Below the pieces are notes generated by a model, which worked only from the letters and a program-made list of their open reading frames with translations, was not told where the DNA came from and searched no databases. 64,000 nt of DNA from Thermothielavioides terrestris NRRL 8126 (lineage: Eukaryota > Ascomycota > Sordariomycetes > Sordariales > Chaetomiaceae), in the NCBI RefSeq assembly GCF_000226115.1, contig NC_016460.1:2232001-2296000 (forward strand), in the 5' to 3' direction. Position 1 is the stretch's first letter. Each line of letters opens with the position of its first letter. The position numbers and the translations under genes are program-made. Shown in pieces: positions 1-11,862 of this stretch.

Positions 1-1
1 C

Positions 2-529
2 ACAGCCTCGACCCGCACCAGCGACGACAGGAGCCCCACCGAAAGCGCGGTTCCTCCCCAGCCGGCACCGTCACCCAGCCGCTGGCACGCGCTCACGCAG
101 AGAATCCCCCTCGGCACTAGCGCTCACCAACACCAGTACCGGGACGAAGAGCGCGCCGTCCCGCCGCCAGCGCCCGAGGAGAGCATCCTCCGTTCCGCAA
201 ACAACCGGAGCGGCAGCGGCAGCAGCGGCAGCGGCAGCAGTCGATGGGACATCCGCGCCCGCCTGGAAGAGTTCGCCGCGGCGCAGGCCGAGCGGCTGCG
301 CGAGCGGTTCTGCGCCACGCCCGACACCGACAGCCTCCCCGTGACGGTCATACCAGCGCCTCCGCGCCGGGGCGCTGCGCTGGCGCAGTTGCTGGAGGAG
401 GAGGAGGCGGAGGCAGCGGCCGCGGCGCGGGAGGAGCGACAGCGGCAGCCACAGCCCCAGCCCCAGCCCCAGCCCCAGCCGCAACGGGGGGTTGGCGGCA
501 GCGGTGGGGCCGGGCGTGCATCGGAATAG
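2..529 (+). CDS. C-terminal part of an unrecognised protein (5' end outside window)
   Basis: An open frame runs from base 2 to a TAG at 527-529 with no in-frame stop, giving the last 175 residues of a protein that begins left of the window. I do not recognise the family. The visible part is low complexity: a Ser/Pro-rich stretch, a Gly-Ser run (about residues 70-80), then an amphipathic Ala/Glu/Arg-rich helix starting at WDIRARLEEFAAAQAERLRERF, then an acidic Glu/Ala helix (LLEEEEAEAAAAAREE) and a Gln-Pro dipeptide repeat before a Gly-rich end. The Glu/Ala and Arg-rich helices could form a coiled coil. Third positions are strongly G/C, as in the confirmed genes nearby. The frame is chosen because it is the only one open from the window edge and it gives sensible amphipathic helices. 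Function is not inferable from this fragment. Confidence 0.6.
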   Translation, partial: TASTRTSDDRSPTESAVPPQPAPSPSRWHALTQRIPLGTSAHQHQYRDEERAVPPPAPEESILRSANNRSGSGSSGSGSSRWDIRARLEEFAAAQAERLRERFCATPDTDSLPVTVIPAPPRRGAALAQLLEEEEAEAAAAAREERQRQPQPQPQPQPQPQRGVGGSGGAGRASE

Positions 530-1626
530 TCGGGAGCGGGTAAGATGGGAGCTTCTTCACGACGAGGACGGTCACGCCCGGCGGGGAAGGGCCAGGGGCG
601 GCTGTGCCGGAACCGAGGGCCGAGGATTAGGGCGCCGCCGCAAGGGCGGCTCGGGCTTGAGTTCGCGTGCCTTTGCTGCGTCGAACCGAGCACCGCGCCC
701 GTGTCTGTGTCTGTGTCCGCGTCGCGGCCCCCGCCGCCCCGGGTGAGACCGCCGGAACCGCCGGCCGTTCTCGGATCCGGGTCTGGGGTTTGGTCCTGGG
801 CACGGCCGTGTCTACGTCGGGGGCTGGCCCTGGGTCTGAGCCAGCTCAACACCCGGCGGGGACGCGCCGCCTGTCTGATTTTTGGCCGAGCCATTTCCTG
901 CCATTTCCTCCGTTCTGGCTTCATTTCTCTGCATGGGTATCTGCTTCGCATTTACGGCCAGCCAGCTAGTAGACACTTACGCAGCTGTGTGGGGGCTAGC
1001 AACCTGTTGCAATATCTGGGTACTTTTGTCGGTGTCGAGCGGCTTTCTTGGGAGCCTTGGCATTTCGCATTTGTTATTCCCCTGGCTGGATAGTGTCCGT
1101 GCCTGGTAGGACCTGGTGGCAGCAAAAGCAAGGGCTTGGGATATCTGGAATTCAAGGGCATGATGTGCATTGGATTGGATTGGGCTGGGTAAGGCATGCT
1201 GGCATGGGTACCTTCTTTTCGGGTCTCGGGTTGGAGTTTCCGGATGGGAGCATATGCTTGTTGGCGACTTGTGGGCTTCTCACTATTGTTGGATGGTTTG
1301 TCCTGGCTCACTCAGGATTGTTGGTGATGCTATCTTGCTCAGCATTATCATGATACGACTAGTTACCAACCAATGCTTGTCTCATTTGCGTTTTGTTCGC
1401 TCTTTCATGGGCTTGCCAGGAATCCGCAAGCTAAGTTGACGGGCTTAAGGGACCATAGGTTTCATTCGTGGGCGGGAGATGGACTACCCCTTGGAGGAGG
1501 CGGGTAACTAAAGAGCGCGGGACAAAGCAGGCAGAATGGCAGGCTAAGCAAGAAATGGATGGATCACCGACTAGTCACCTGTTGTTGTGGGATGTGAGGC
1601 TCTGACTGAATGAATATTTCCGTGGA
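530..1626. other. Intergenic stretch, no gene seen
   Basis: Contains the presumed 3' untranslated region of the partial gene. Frames here are short, overlap on both strands and show no family motif or credible intron set. Nothing further is supported. Confidence 0.5.
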
Positions 1627-2246
1627 TCACTCTGAGAGCATGGTCCCCTCCGGCTCTGCAGTCTCGCGGATGTGTCCTCGAGGATCCTCGTCTTTCGTCC
1701 TACGGTCACCGTCGCCGTCGCGAGCTGCCGGGCTGGCGGCAGTCGAGCCGATGTTGCGCGACAGGCCCCAGCCAACCTGGTTCTCCTCATCACCGCGAAC
1801 ATGATTGAGACCTCCGTCGTCACCAGCCCAGCCCCTTTCCCCTTCCCCTTCCCCTTGCCCTTCTCCGTCCTCACCCTCCACCTCTTCTGCAGCCCCCACC
1901 TGCCGCTGCTGTTGCCGCGCAAACAACGCCCCAAACAGGCCCGACTCGGCATTCAAGATCCCCGTGGCGTGCTTGCCAGCAGGTCTTCCTGGCACCCGGC
2001 TCGCTTGGGGGATCGGAGAGATGAGGCAGAGGTCGAGACACTCGCGAAGGAGGGTTCGATGGAGAGCAACTAAAGCCTGCCATTGGTGATCGCTTAGTTT
2101 GCTAGCTATGCCAGGGGCCGGGTTCCGGGTTGCGGCCACTTGGATGCACCTGCGCTCGACCCCAACGAGGCCGTCGTAGATCGCCATGACTCGGCCGCAA
2201 GCTGTTCCTGGCTGGTGGGTCGAGCCTCTGGCAGCTTGATGGGTCG
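1627..2246 (-). pseudogene. Decayed Est1-type DNA/RNA-binding-domain gene
   Basis: On the minus strand a frame starting at the ATG at 2187 reads AIYDGLVGVERRCIQV, then about 15 residues later DHQWQALVALHRTLLRE. This matches the start of the Est1-type domain proteins that are expanded in filamentous fungi, where a conserved IYxGLVxVExxCI motif precedes QWQALxxLHRTLLxE. The family also has an N-terminal ETRPxSxEQLxxEV motif just before it. That motif is present here (EARPTSQEQLAAE) but in a different frame, and the two join at about 2190 if one base has been lost. After LLRE the family's next block (xHHDFFLASQHPSASP) is not recognisable, though GKHA may be a trace of it. The rest turns into an acidic Gly/Glu-rich run and stops at 1627. 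A stop (TAG) lies just upstream of the first motif. I read it as a truncated, frameshifted remnant; a short expressed paralogue cannot be excluded. Confidence 0.5.
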
Positions 2247-3721
2247 CTACATGGTCGGCCAGGGCTTACTCTGCTGGCTCCCATTGGCAACATTTTGCCA
2301 CGAACCCGGGTGCCTTCTGTGCCTCCATGCTGCGGCCTTTGGTATCGCTGGCGTGACCGTCGTTTCGCTGCCAGGTAATCTTCGAATCTGGTGACCTGGC
2401 AATGCAACCGTCCGGCATGGCTCATTCCACGCCCCCCAGGAGGCCGAATTACTGCGTCAAGGGGCCCGAGCAGGAGGATTGTTGAAGGATGAATCGGCTT
2501 GGTCAGATCAGAGAGAGCGTCGATGGTCTCGCAAGGTGACAACCACCTCTAGACGGGGTTGTTTTGGACAGTCTCTTCAAGAAGATTGCATAAGGAGATG
2601 CTGTACCAGGGGATTTCAGGCGGCCACGCGTACATCTGGAGGCCTCCGCACAGCTAAATCGGGCAATTATAGAATCAGTCCGAGTCGACTTCGGCACCCA
2701 TTTCGGCTTTGGCTGTGGTTGCCAACTGATGACGGACCCAAGCTGCAGAGTCAAGTCTAAAGTCCAGATGCTCACGGCACGATAGAGGTTTCCGAGCTCT
2801 GAGCCCAGGAAAGCGTGCAAGGGAGGTTAACGTCACTGAGTGATCAAGAGCACCACGCGACAGACGCGCACACAAACGCGCGCGCGCGCATTTCCAAGCC
2901 CGGGTGTTGTTCTGTCTTCCATGGTCTCTGGCATGGCTTACAAGACAGCAAGCTAACTGCGCAGGCCAAGATGCCTTGAGCGGGCCAACGAGAAGGTGAT
3001 TCAAAATGATGAGGAACAGAGTAACAGCAGGGAGATGCAAAAGCAATCTAATTGTCCTCAGCCGTCTAGGTATCTATTCATCAATGCAAGGAGCCTATAC
3101 CAGGGAAGCGTCGAATATCCGTGAGTTAGGTGGATAGTTGACGTTAGTTAACGTGCTCCGCACACGAACCCCTTCCTCCTCCTGTCAGCAGGGGCTGAAG
3201 TGGGTCCGAAACGGCCGTTCGGGGCATGCAATTTTAGTTTTGGACTACGCAGTCAGTCAGGGCCCTCAGGGGTCCAACGAGCAATCGCGCGTCGCCGAGG
3301 AAGTCGGTTTTGGCTGTTTAAAGTTACGTTAGTTTTCAAATTCTGCCGTATGAGAGGCCTGTCCTGTGCCTGCGCTGCATGCCAATCTTCACCAAGGGGA
3401 GAGCCAAGACACGCTGCATCTGGATTTTCTCTGCCCCCCTCTCCCCCTTTTATCCAAGCGTGACCGCTTCGAGTGTTGCGAACACCGAGACGAACGCCGA
3501 CTTCGACAGACAAGAAGACGCAATTTTTTTGGCCGATACTCACGGAGTAGCTACCTTGACCAAACTCGAGGAGCGAGACTCGCGATCATTGCCTTTCCCG
3601 TTCGAGAGAACTCGGGTCTTGCGAGCACGCGCGCTTCCGCATTCCGATCCATCTCGCACACGAGCAGCCCCTCTTCGCGTTCCTGGGGAAAAAAAAAAGG
3701 AGGGGCACAGAAGCAACCACG
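2247..3721. other. Intergenic region and leader of the ceramide synthase gene
   Basis: No gene is supported. It holds a short (CG)n tract near 2,878-2,890, several TTAACGT-type motifs (2,826; 3,139-3,154; 3,324), and pyrimidine-rich sequence with an A-rich run (about 3,690-3,700) just before the ceramide synthase ATG. Several ATGs in 3,366-3,720 could act as upstream frames in the leader; none has coding character. Confidence 0.5.
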
Positions 3722-5316
3722 ATGGCGGGCGGCACCGAGCCTTTCCCGCCGCTCCCCGCGGCAGCGGACCGCCAGTTGCACTCGGAGACGACCTCGACCC
3801 GGCGGCGCAGGAAATCCAGCATTCTGGGCACCCAGCTGCGGGTCGGCGACACGGGTGCGCCCTCGTTGGCGACCGGCATCGCCCACCTCCACGGCACTGC
3901 CAAGGTACGACTTCTTGCCAGACATGGTGACGAGAGAAGCTGACGCCTGACCGCCGCCGCCCGCCAGGAGTCGACGGCAAGCCCGGCCACACCCTCGAAG
4001 CGCTTATCCAAGCGTCGCAAGGCCCGCTCCGCCCTGCGCTGCGCCCGGAGCATCGCCATCAAGCACACCTGGGTCCTGCCGCTCGTCATCCTGCTCGTCT
4101 TCCTGTCGCTCTACGCCCTCAACCCGTCCGAGAGCAACCCGGTCCACCACTTCATCTTCCTCTCGTACAAGCTGCCCGAGTCGAGCCTGAAGCCAGGCGA
4201 GCTGCCGCAGTACGGCAAGGGCCTGTGGGATGTCGCCTTCGTGTCCTTCTACACCGTCGTCCTGTCCTTCACGCGCGAATTCATCATGCAGGAGATCCTG
4301 CGTCCCATGGCCCGCTGGGCCGGCCTCAAGTCGCGGGGCAAGCAGGCCCGCTACATGGAGCAGATGTACACGGCCCTGTACTTCGGCATCCTGGGTCCCG
4401 CCGGCATGTACGTCATGAGCCGCACGCCCGTGTGGTACTTCAACACGCGCGGCATGTACGAGAACTTCCCGCACCGCACCCACGACGCCCTGTTCAAGTT
4501 CTACTACCTGTTCCAGGCCGCCTACTGGGCCCAGCAGGCCATCGTGCTGCTGCTGGGCATGGAGAAGCCGCGCAAGGACTTCAAGGAGCTGGTCGGCCAC
4601 CACATCGTCAGCCTGGCCCTCATCGGCCTGAGCTACCGCTTCCACTTCACCTACATGGGTCTGGCCGTGTACATCACCCACGACATCAGCGACTTCTTCC
4701 TGGCCGTGTGTCCCCCCGCCGCTTTTTTTCTTTTCTTCTTTTCTTTCCTTTTTTCCTTTTCTCCTTTTTTTTTTTTTTTTTTTGAGCCTCATAACTCGTG
4801 GAGAAGAATCAGCCACTAACGATAAACACCCCCATGCAGACCTCCAAGACCCTCAACTACCTCGACCACGCCCTGACCGGCCCCTACTACTTCCTCTTCA
4901 TGTGCGTGTGGATCTACCTGCGCCACTACCTCAACCTGCGCATCCTCTTCAGCCTCTTCACCGAGTTCCGCACCGTCGGCCCGTACGAGCTCAACTGGGA
5001 GACCCAGCAGTACAAGTGCTGGATCTCCCAGATCATCACGCTCGGCCTGCTCAGCGCCCTGCAGGCCCTCAACCTGTTCTGGCTCTTCTTCATCATCCGC
5101 ATCGCCTACCGCTTCGTCGTCCACAACATCGCCAAGGACGACCGCAGCGACGCCGAGGATTCCGAGGCCGAAGACGCGAACGGGTCGCCCGTGGCTGCGG
5201 CGGCTGCGGCGGCGAATGGCAAGGCCCAGTCCTACGCCGCCGCCGCCGCCGCCGCAACCGCCAATGGCGCCGCGAATGGCGCAGCCAAGAAGAGCGGCCG
5301 GAAAACCGGGCACTGA
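3722..5316 (+). CDS. LAC1: Ceramide synthase, LAG1/LAC1 family (TLC domain)
   Basis: N-acylates sphingoid bases with fatty acyl-CoA to make (dihydro)ceramide in the ER membrane. Exons are 3722-3904, 3968-4705 and 4840-5316; both introns are phase 0 (62 and 134 nt, GT-AG), giving 465 residues, usual for fungal Lag1 proteins. The ATG at 3722 opens a basic N-terminus (TRRRRKSS). The first membrane segment follows (WVLPLVILLVFLSLYAL). The TLC domain then holds the Lag motif: the His pair needed for activity in this family is at residues 272-273 (VGHHIVSLALIGLSYRFHF), followed by HDISD at 299-303. The second intron falls directly after this motif, and exon 3 resumes with SKTLNYL as in homologues. 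A conserved aromatic WxxQ region and several hydrophobic segments follow. The C-terminus is acidic, then a low-complexity Ala/Asn/Gly run ending GRKTGH. The neighbours are not in an operon. The family call is firm; which paralogue (LAG1 or LAC1) is not determined. Confidence 0.93.
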
Positions 5317-8300
5317 CCATACCCCCTTTCTTCTCTTCTTGTATGATTGTTGCTTAAGCGCGGTTGTAATGATGCGAGCGAAGGGAACGAGGATGGTGTA
5401 GCTGATCCATAATGTGGCATGGAGACGCACTTCTCGTCTCTCGTTTTGCGTGCATGCGACGCATGCTCACGACGGCGGATGGGCGGGCTAGCGAGCGGAG
5501 TTAATGCGCAGGTGTCAGGGCGTTGTCTAGGGCCATGGTTCTCCGGCGTTGTATCTGCATTGTCATCGCGGTCGAGACATCATCATTCGCTGGGAACGGT
5601 ACACTCGCTTATCACACTGGGAGGGTGCGGGCTTGGTTATACGGGTTGTTGTGGTTTATGACGGGAAGTTAAAACGTGACGAAAGCGGCCAGGGTCTCGG
5701 ACGGAGAGCCGGTGTGACGGCTCGTGCGTATTGGTTGCGGCTTGGACGGCATTTGGGCGGCGAACGGCATCGGGTCGTGAGACCGTGGCTTGCTCCGGAT
5801 CCGGGCTTTACAAACCTCCGAGACAGCAAACCACGACTCGGAAGACCACCTCGGCCAGCATGCGGCCAAGAACTGCCATCGAGGGCAGGACCCCGTGGGA
5901 ATGGGGTCGAGCTCTCGACCAAGGGAAGGCGTATGTTGCAAAGCATCGTGGCCGCCGCCCATCTGACGGGCGCCCACATCGACGGTTAAGCTATATGTAC
6001 GACTTTCTGCCTTCTTGATAGGATAACACTTTGAATAGGTATCTTTAATATAATGACCGATGAACGGAAGTACACGACGAATACTCCCTCTCATCCTGTC
6101 CCACCTCATCCCGCAAAACCCACGCCAAGAGCTTCTGAAGTCTCACATCTCATTCCCATCAGCAAGACACTGGTTCCATTATGTAATGAACAGTAAGCCA
6201 GAATGGATCAGCCAGCCCTCTCAGCATGACTTGGAAAAAACCCGACCCGGACCCGACAGTCTGGATCAAGGCGCACAGCCTCGTACCACCCACCCGCCCA
6301 ACCACCCATCACATCACCAACCATCCCACACCCCCGAGTCCGCCAACCGGATACCGTCCGTCAAGACTTGGGGGTGATCACAAACATACAGTACAACCCT
6401 GGTTTGTTTGTTAGTTTGGTTCTTCGCCCCACTTCTTGACAGGGCCCTGCAGCCAACCAAAAATCGGCCTTTTTACCCACCTGTTCAGTTCCTGGCTTGG
6501 CACTGCATTCCACCAAACCATCAAGAAAAGCATCACCACTATCAAAACCATCAAATCCTTCAAGATCGGGCCAGGGCAGCCAAATCAACCAAATTAGCCA
6601 GATCAGCCAGGTGGGCAGTTCAGCTATAACAAGGCCCCATTCTCCAGGTCCGAAGCTATTTCGCAGGCGTGAAATGCAGTGCCCTCTGACTATCTGCTGC
6701 GGTTGGTTCATTCCATGCCAAGGCGGCTGGCGCAGGTGATATGAGAATCAGGGGGAGTACACGGGGTACTGAGATTGACCTGTTTCGCTTCTGTTTTTCT
6801 ATAGTAGATTAAGTACTGTACAGCTTTTGTAATCCATTGCTGATTGGCTTTCAAACCCTTGTTGTGACCCACCGTAAGTACCAAACTAACAAACAAACCA
6901 GGGGGGCATTGTAGGTATGTGCGGAATAACTTCCGCCAAAATTCGTTTGCACTGTGCTCATGCACGGTTCGCCAAGAGCCTGTTTCCTGTTTGTCTCTCT
7001 TTTCTTCTCTCACCCGCCCCGAAATCTCAAAGTCCAGACCACTCCATGTCAACGTACAGCACCACTCACCGTCTCTCACGCATCACATGCGCACGCAGAA
7101 ATGCATGCTTGCATGCAATGCAGCTGCATGTCGCTCCTTCAAACGACAGATTTCCAGGTTTCCAGGTGCCTCCCAGGCCGGTCTCGAAAAGATGAACATA
7201 CGAGAGGGTGGGCAAGAGGGGCGCGGATACACACAGACACACACACACACGCACATTCCGCGCAAGTCAAGTAATCGTTTGTCAAATGATCAATTGAGTG
7301 CCTTTTTCCTGTATTGCCCCGCCCACAGCCAGTCGGTCAGTCAGTCAGTCAGTCAGCCAGCCAGTTCCGCCCAGCCCCCATCCATACCCCGCCACAACCG
7401 TGTCTCTCCTCCCTCTCCTCCCAGGGCAAGACAAGAAGAGGAAGGGGAAAGAAAAAAAAAAAGCTTGCACACAGAAAGCCAGCCAGCCCGACCTGCCCGC
7501 CAGAACAGACACGGAACAACAACACCGCGAGATTAAGGCAGCCACTCCCTCCAAAGCACAACCGCACACGCTCCCAACGCATTCAGCAACCCTACACCCC
7601 CCCCCCCCCAATCTACGGGTATTCGTCATGGCCAAACCCCTCAATCCTTTCCCCGTTCCATTACCCCCTACCCCAGTGTAGTTGAAGCCCAACAGCCCAC
7701 GGGCAACATCTAGAAGGAAGAAGAAAAAGAAAAGAAGAAAGAACCCAGGACCAACCCCGAAAACAAACGCCGATACATGCTTGGGCATCATGGTCATATC
7801 ATGTCTTCATTAGCGTTGCAGCGCGCTCTCTCTCTCTGCGCCGCAACAGAAGCAACAACAACAGCAAGGAACAGCAACAACAACAACAACGAATCATCGC
7901 AAGGGTAGAATCGCTTCTCTCTCCCTCTCTTTCCCTCAGCAACCAGCCAAACCCAGATGAAGCAGGACAGAACAAACATGTTCTTGACGCGGCTGGGAGG
8001 AGACGGGCGGATGGCTGGTGCATAAACAGATAGGCTGAAAGCGGGAAGGCCAGCCAGGTGGGTAAGGGAGGCGGTGAGAGATTCGACCCGGGAATTAAAT
8101 TAAGCGGCTCGTGATGTTGCTGCCTTTTGCTGTTGTTGTCGTTGTCCGTCTTTCATGAAACGTAACGCGGCCTTCAACCGAGATAGTTCATCGACCTTGC
8201 GACTCGACGTGGTTCGTTCCAAGACGACACCACACAAAATTTGCCATGCCAGGAAAAGCCATCGTTCTCTTTTGTCGTCGTCATTCGTCGGCGGAATTAA

Positions 8301-8495
8301 TGTGGAGGGCTAGTCGCCTCGCTGGGTCATTGCCGGAATTAGTGAGTTCTGTGGTTGTGATGTTGTGATGGCGGTGATGGCAAAGGAAAAGAAAAATCGA
8401 AGTCAGGAGCGCCGGAGCAGCTCAGGAGTTGCATCCAGCCGCCAGGCAAGCCCCTGAGATTCGAGTCTGGTTCCTGGTCCTCAGCAAAAGCAGGC
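5317..8495. other. Long intergenic region between convergent genes
   Basis: This lies between the 3' ends of the ceramide synthase (+) and ABC transporter (-) genes. Open frames on both strands look random. Simple repeats are visible: a (CA)n tract at about 7,230-7,255, a GTCA tetranucleotide run at about 7,325-7,365, a C-homopolymer near 7,600 and CAA/ACA triplet runs at about 7,850-7,890. The last 700 bases probably include the transporter's 3' untranslated region. No gene is supported. Confidence 0.45.
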
Positions 8496-11400
8496 TCAAG
8501 GAAATCTGGGAACATCTGCCGATCGGCTGGCGGACGACTCCGCTGACGGAAAGGAGTACAGCAGGGGCCGGGATGCGTCGACCGGCTTGTCGGGGTGGCT
8601 TGAGTGACGGTGCTCTTCGCACGCGTCGTCTTGGAGGGTGCCATCCGAACCGCTTGACGGGGTACTGCTCGCATGAGACGAGATGGACGCGGTGTCGTGC
8701 GTGTCCGCAGCGGTAGCCGCCGGGCTGTGCGGCGCCGTAGGTAAGATAGCTGACGAGATCATGCTGTTGTACCCGTCCGAGATCTCATCCGGTCGAGCAA
8801 TCTTCGCCTGGCTCAGAAGCCTCCTAGCCTTCCGCGTCGCGTCGCGCGCTCGCTCGGCGGCTTGCTCGGCGCGGCAGTGCTTCTCCCACATTGCGGCGTA
8901 GCGGCCGTTGAGTGCGAGCAGCTCCTGGTGGGTGCCTCGCTCCACCACAGTGCCGGCATGGAGGACGAGGATTTGGTCGGCGTGGGTTATGGTGGACAAC
9001 CGATGACTGCACCAACGTAATGGTCAGCCCCTGAGATTCTCTTCAAGCTTTAAGAGAGGAAAACGGGGGAACCTCACGCAATAATCAGCAGCGTCCGGTT
9101 CTGACCAAACTTGCCACTAATGAGCTTGGACTGGATCTGTTGTTCAGTCTCACCGTCGAGAGCCGACGTCGCCTCGTCCAACATGATGATCTTCGGATTC
9201 TTCAAAATCGTGCGCGCAATCGCCACACGCTGCTTCTCGCCTCCACTCAGCCGAAGACCCCGCTCGCCCACCTTTGTGAGATAGCCGTCGGGGAAGCTCA
9301 TGATGCGGTCGTGGATGGCAGCGGCGCGGCAGGCGTCGAAGACCTCCTCGTCTGTAGCGTTCGGGTTGGCGTACTTCAGGTTGTACATCAGAGTCTCGTT
9401 GAAGAGGATGGTGTCCTGCGGCACGACGCCGATGAAGCGGCGCACCGAGTCGATCGTCAAGTCCTTAACATCGTGCCCGTCAATCTCAATGCTCCCCTCT
9501 TGGCAGTTGTAGTACCGGAACATAAGGCGGAAGACGGTCGATTTGCCTCCGCCCGACTCGCCTACAAAGGCAGTCGTGGTGCCAGGTTTGCACTCGAACG
9601 ACATCTCGCGCAGGGCTGGCTTGCGCCGGTCGTACGCGAAGCCGACCTTGTTCCACTTGATATGGCCGCTGCATTCCGATAGCGGCCTCACACCTGGCTT
9701 GTCCACGACGGTAGGCTGGATCTTGAAGAGCTCGAGCAATCTCTCACCCGAGATCATGGCCGACTGTACCGTCCGGTAGAAGGTGCCGAAGAAGTTGAGA
9801 GGGCCCTGCAGCTGGTTGAGATAGGTTACGAGCAAGACGAAGTCGCCGACGCTCCTACTGCCGCGCGAGACTTGGTAGCCGCAGACCAGCAAGGCGACAA
9901 GCAGGCCGCACATAAAGACGACCGACTGGCACATGTTCATCTGGCTGATGCCGTATGTCACCTTGGCCTCGGCTTCCTGGAACTTCTTGATGGCATCGCC
10001 ATAGCGCTCAAACTCGCGCTTTTCGGCGTTGAAGTACTTGACCGTTTCGTACGACATAATCGAGTCGTTCTTGACGGCCTCCTCCTCCCGGTCGGCATTG
10101 ACCATATCGCGCCGCTGGTCAGCTCTAGTGGCAGCCATGCGGATGGTCAAGTAGAGGTAGTAGAAGGTGATGATGGACACGAAAAGGGCGTACATGGCGC
10201 CAAACCGGACGTAGAAATAGACGATGGCCACCAGAAGGTCCACCAGCATCGGCACTACCTGAAACGTGACCTGCTCCAGGAATTGGTTGATAGATGCGCC
10301 TTTGTTGAGTGCCGAGAGGACCTCGCCGGTGCGCTTGCTCAGATGGAAGTCCAGCGAGAGCGAGTGCACATGCTCAAAAGCGGCCGTCGTCAGGGCCCGG
10401 TAGGTGTGCTGGGAAACCGGGATCCAGAGGATTGAGCGAACCGATCCAAGCAAGCCGGAATTACCTTGTAGCAGCTTGTACAGTATCAGAAGCCCAAGCT
10501 CGAACCACACCGGATCGCCAGTTTGCTTCTCGAAGATGTCTGTGACGACGCCGAGCTGGGCCGGCACCAGGATGTTGACGACCCGCTGCAAGATGACGAG
10601 GACGAAGCACACGAGAACCACAATTTGGAGCCTGACCGACTTGCTCGGCCAAAGGTACGGGAAGAAGACCGAGTATCCGCGGCAGTACTCGAACCACGTC
10701 TTGTGAGGCAACTTGTCGGGCCTGTAGAAGGCAGCCTCTTCGTCCTGCTGCGGCGCGCGTTGTCCGTCGCGGACATTTGAGCTGCGGCGGACGCTCGCGG
10801 CTGTGCTGCCGTAGTGCGTGTCACGCGTCGCATGTCCGTTGGCGCGGCCGTGATAATCCCCGTGGCCGTTCAGCAGCGGGCTCGCCTCGTCCGCATCGGA
10901 TCGCTGTGCCTGCTCCTCGTCATGCAGCCGGCGGTGCTCTGGGCGCTTCCTTGCCGAGGCGGCGTACAGGCAGATCAGGCATACGATTAGGCAAAAGCGG
11001 ACGCCGGCAATGCTGAGGTCGACCACGTCCCAGGGCTCAACCTGATCCTCGGCTTTCGGAGCCAGTGCCGTGTATGCGCCGGCGGTAATGGTGAGGATGG
11101 AAGCAGCCAGAATCACCACTTCGCCAACGAGACCAAGGATCCAGATGATGAAGTGAACCACGGTTGGGCTGTGGCGCCACTCCAAAAGCGTAATCAGGAC
11201 GTAGAGGTAGAGGAACGCAGACCCGACAACATAGACCTGCGTGTGTTTTGTCAGCCTGGAGGAGGGGCGTTTGGGCTTATGCACGCTGTCGCCCTGACGA
11301 CAATGGTGCGGCAGCACATACGATTCTCTCTTCGCTACACCACCACGCAGCGTCGAGGCCGGATCTTCTCCTTGACTGCATGGCATGAGCGGCGATTGCA

Positions 11401-11735
11401 GCGCCATTGGCAACGAAGGACAATGTGAGGCCGCCTGTTAGATATAGGAAGGCAGTCCAGGCGAAGCCGCTGTTGCCGTTGGCGTCGTCGTCCGCATCCG
11501 ACGCTTCTTGCTCCCGCTTCCTCTTGGTGATCGGCAATGGCTTCCCGTCGGGCCCCTTGACGGTCGGAACGACAAACTCTTCTTCAGTCCTTGATGTGAT
11601 GACGGTGTGAACGCCGGCCGAAATGATGAAGGCCAGGAGCAGAACCATCGGGTACAGAAGCTGGGCGATCCGCAGGACGGCCTGGGCAGAACTGGAGCTA
11701 GGCCCCGAACTGCCGTTGTCGAGCAGCTCGTCCAT
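8496..11735 (-). CDS. hmt1: HMT1/ABCB6-type vacuolar half-size ABC transporter
   Basis: A half-transporter (one membrane domain plus one ATPase domain) of the HMT1/ABCB6 group; fission yeast HMT1 acts at the vacuole in heavy-metal (phytochelatin) tolerance. Exons on the minus strand are 11735-11322, 11236-9078 and 9006-8496, giving 1,027 residues. Intron 1 has a GTATGT donor and a CTGAC branch; intron 2 has GTGAGG and CTGAC. Splicing 2 rebuilds the H-loop AHRLST, which confirms the junction. An N-terminal extra membrane domain (about residues 15-270, e.g. [20 protein letters not shown]) is typical of HMT1 and absent from Atm1. The ABC membrane domain starts near 337. ATPase motifs: Walker [10 protein letters not shown] (about 697), Q-loop VVPQDT, signature LSGGEKQ (about 800), Walker [13 protein letters not shown] (about 819). 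The C-terminal tail of about 130 residues after the ATPase domain is Ser/His-rich and unusually long. The family call is firm; metal specificity is inferred. Confidence 0.9.
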
Positions 11736-11736
11736 T

Positions 11737-11862
11737 CTGAGGGCCTGGTGAGCGAGAGAGGGGGGTCAGAGAAGCGGGAGTGAGATCGCGGGCGGGGGGG
11801 AGCAAGGTGGGGGGGGGGGGGGGGGGGGAGGAGGAGGAGGAGATGAGGAGATGAGGAGATGA
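11737..11862. repeat. Long G tract and AGATGAGG repeats upstream of the transporter ATG
   Basis: Just upstream of the transporter start lies a run of about 20 G (11,809-11,828), then GAG triplets and tandem AGATGAGG octamers. On the transporter's coding strand this is a poly-C/pyrimidine tract in the leader or core promoter, a common feature of fungal promoters but unusually long here. It is prone to length change and to sequencing error. Confidence 0.6.

Noticed and set aside
6919..7536. 205-codon plus-strand frame
   Set aside because: Passes through CA and GTCA simple repeats and has no coding character; probably untranslated or intergenic sequence.
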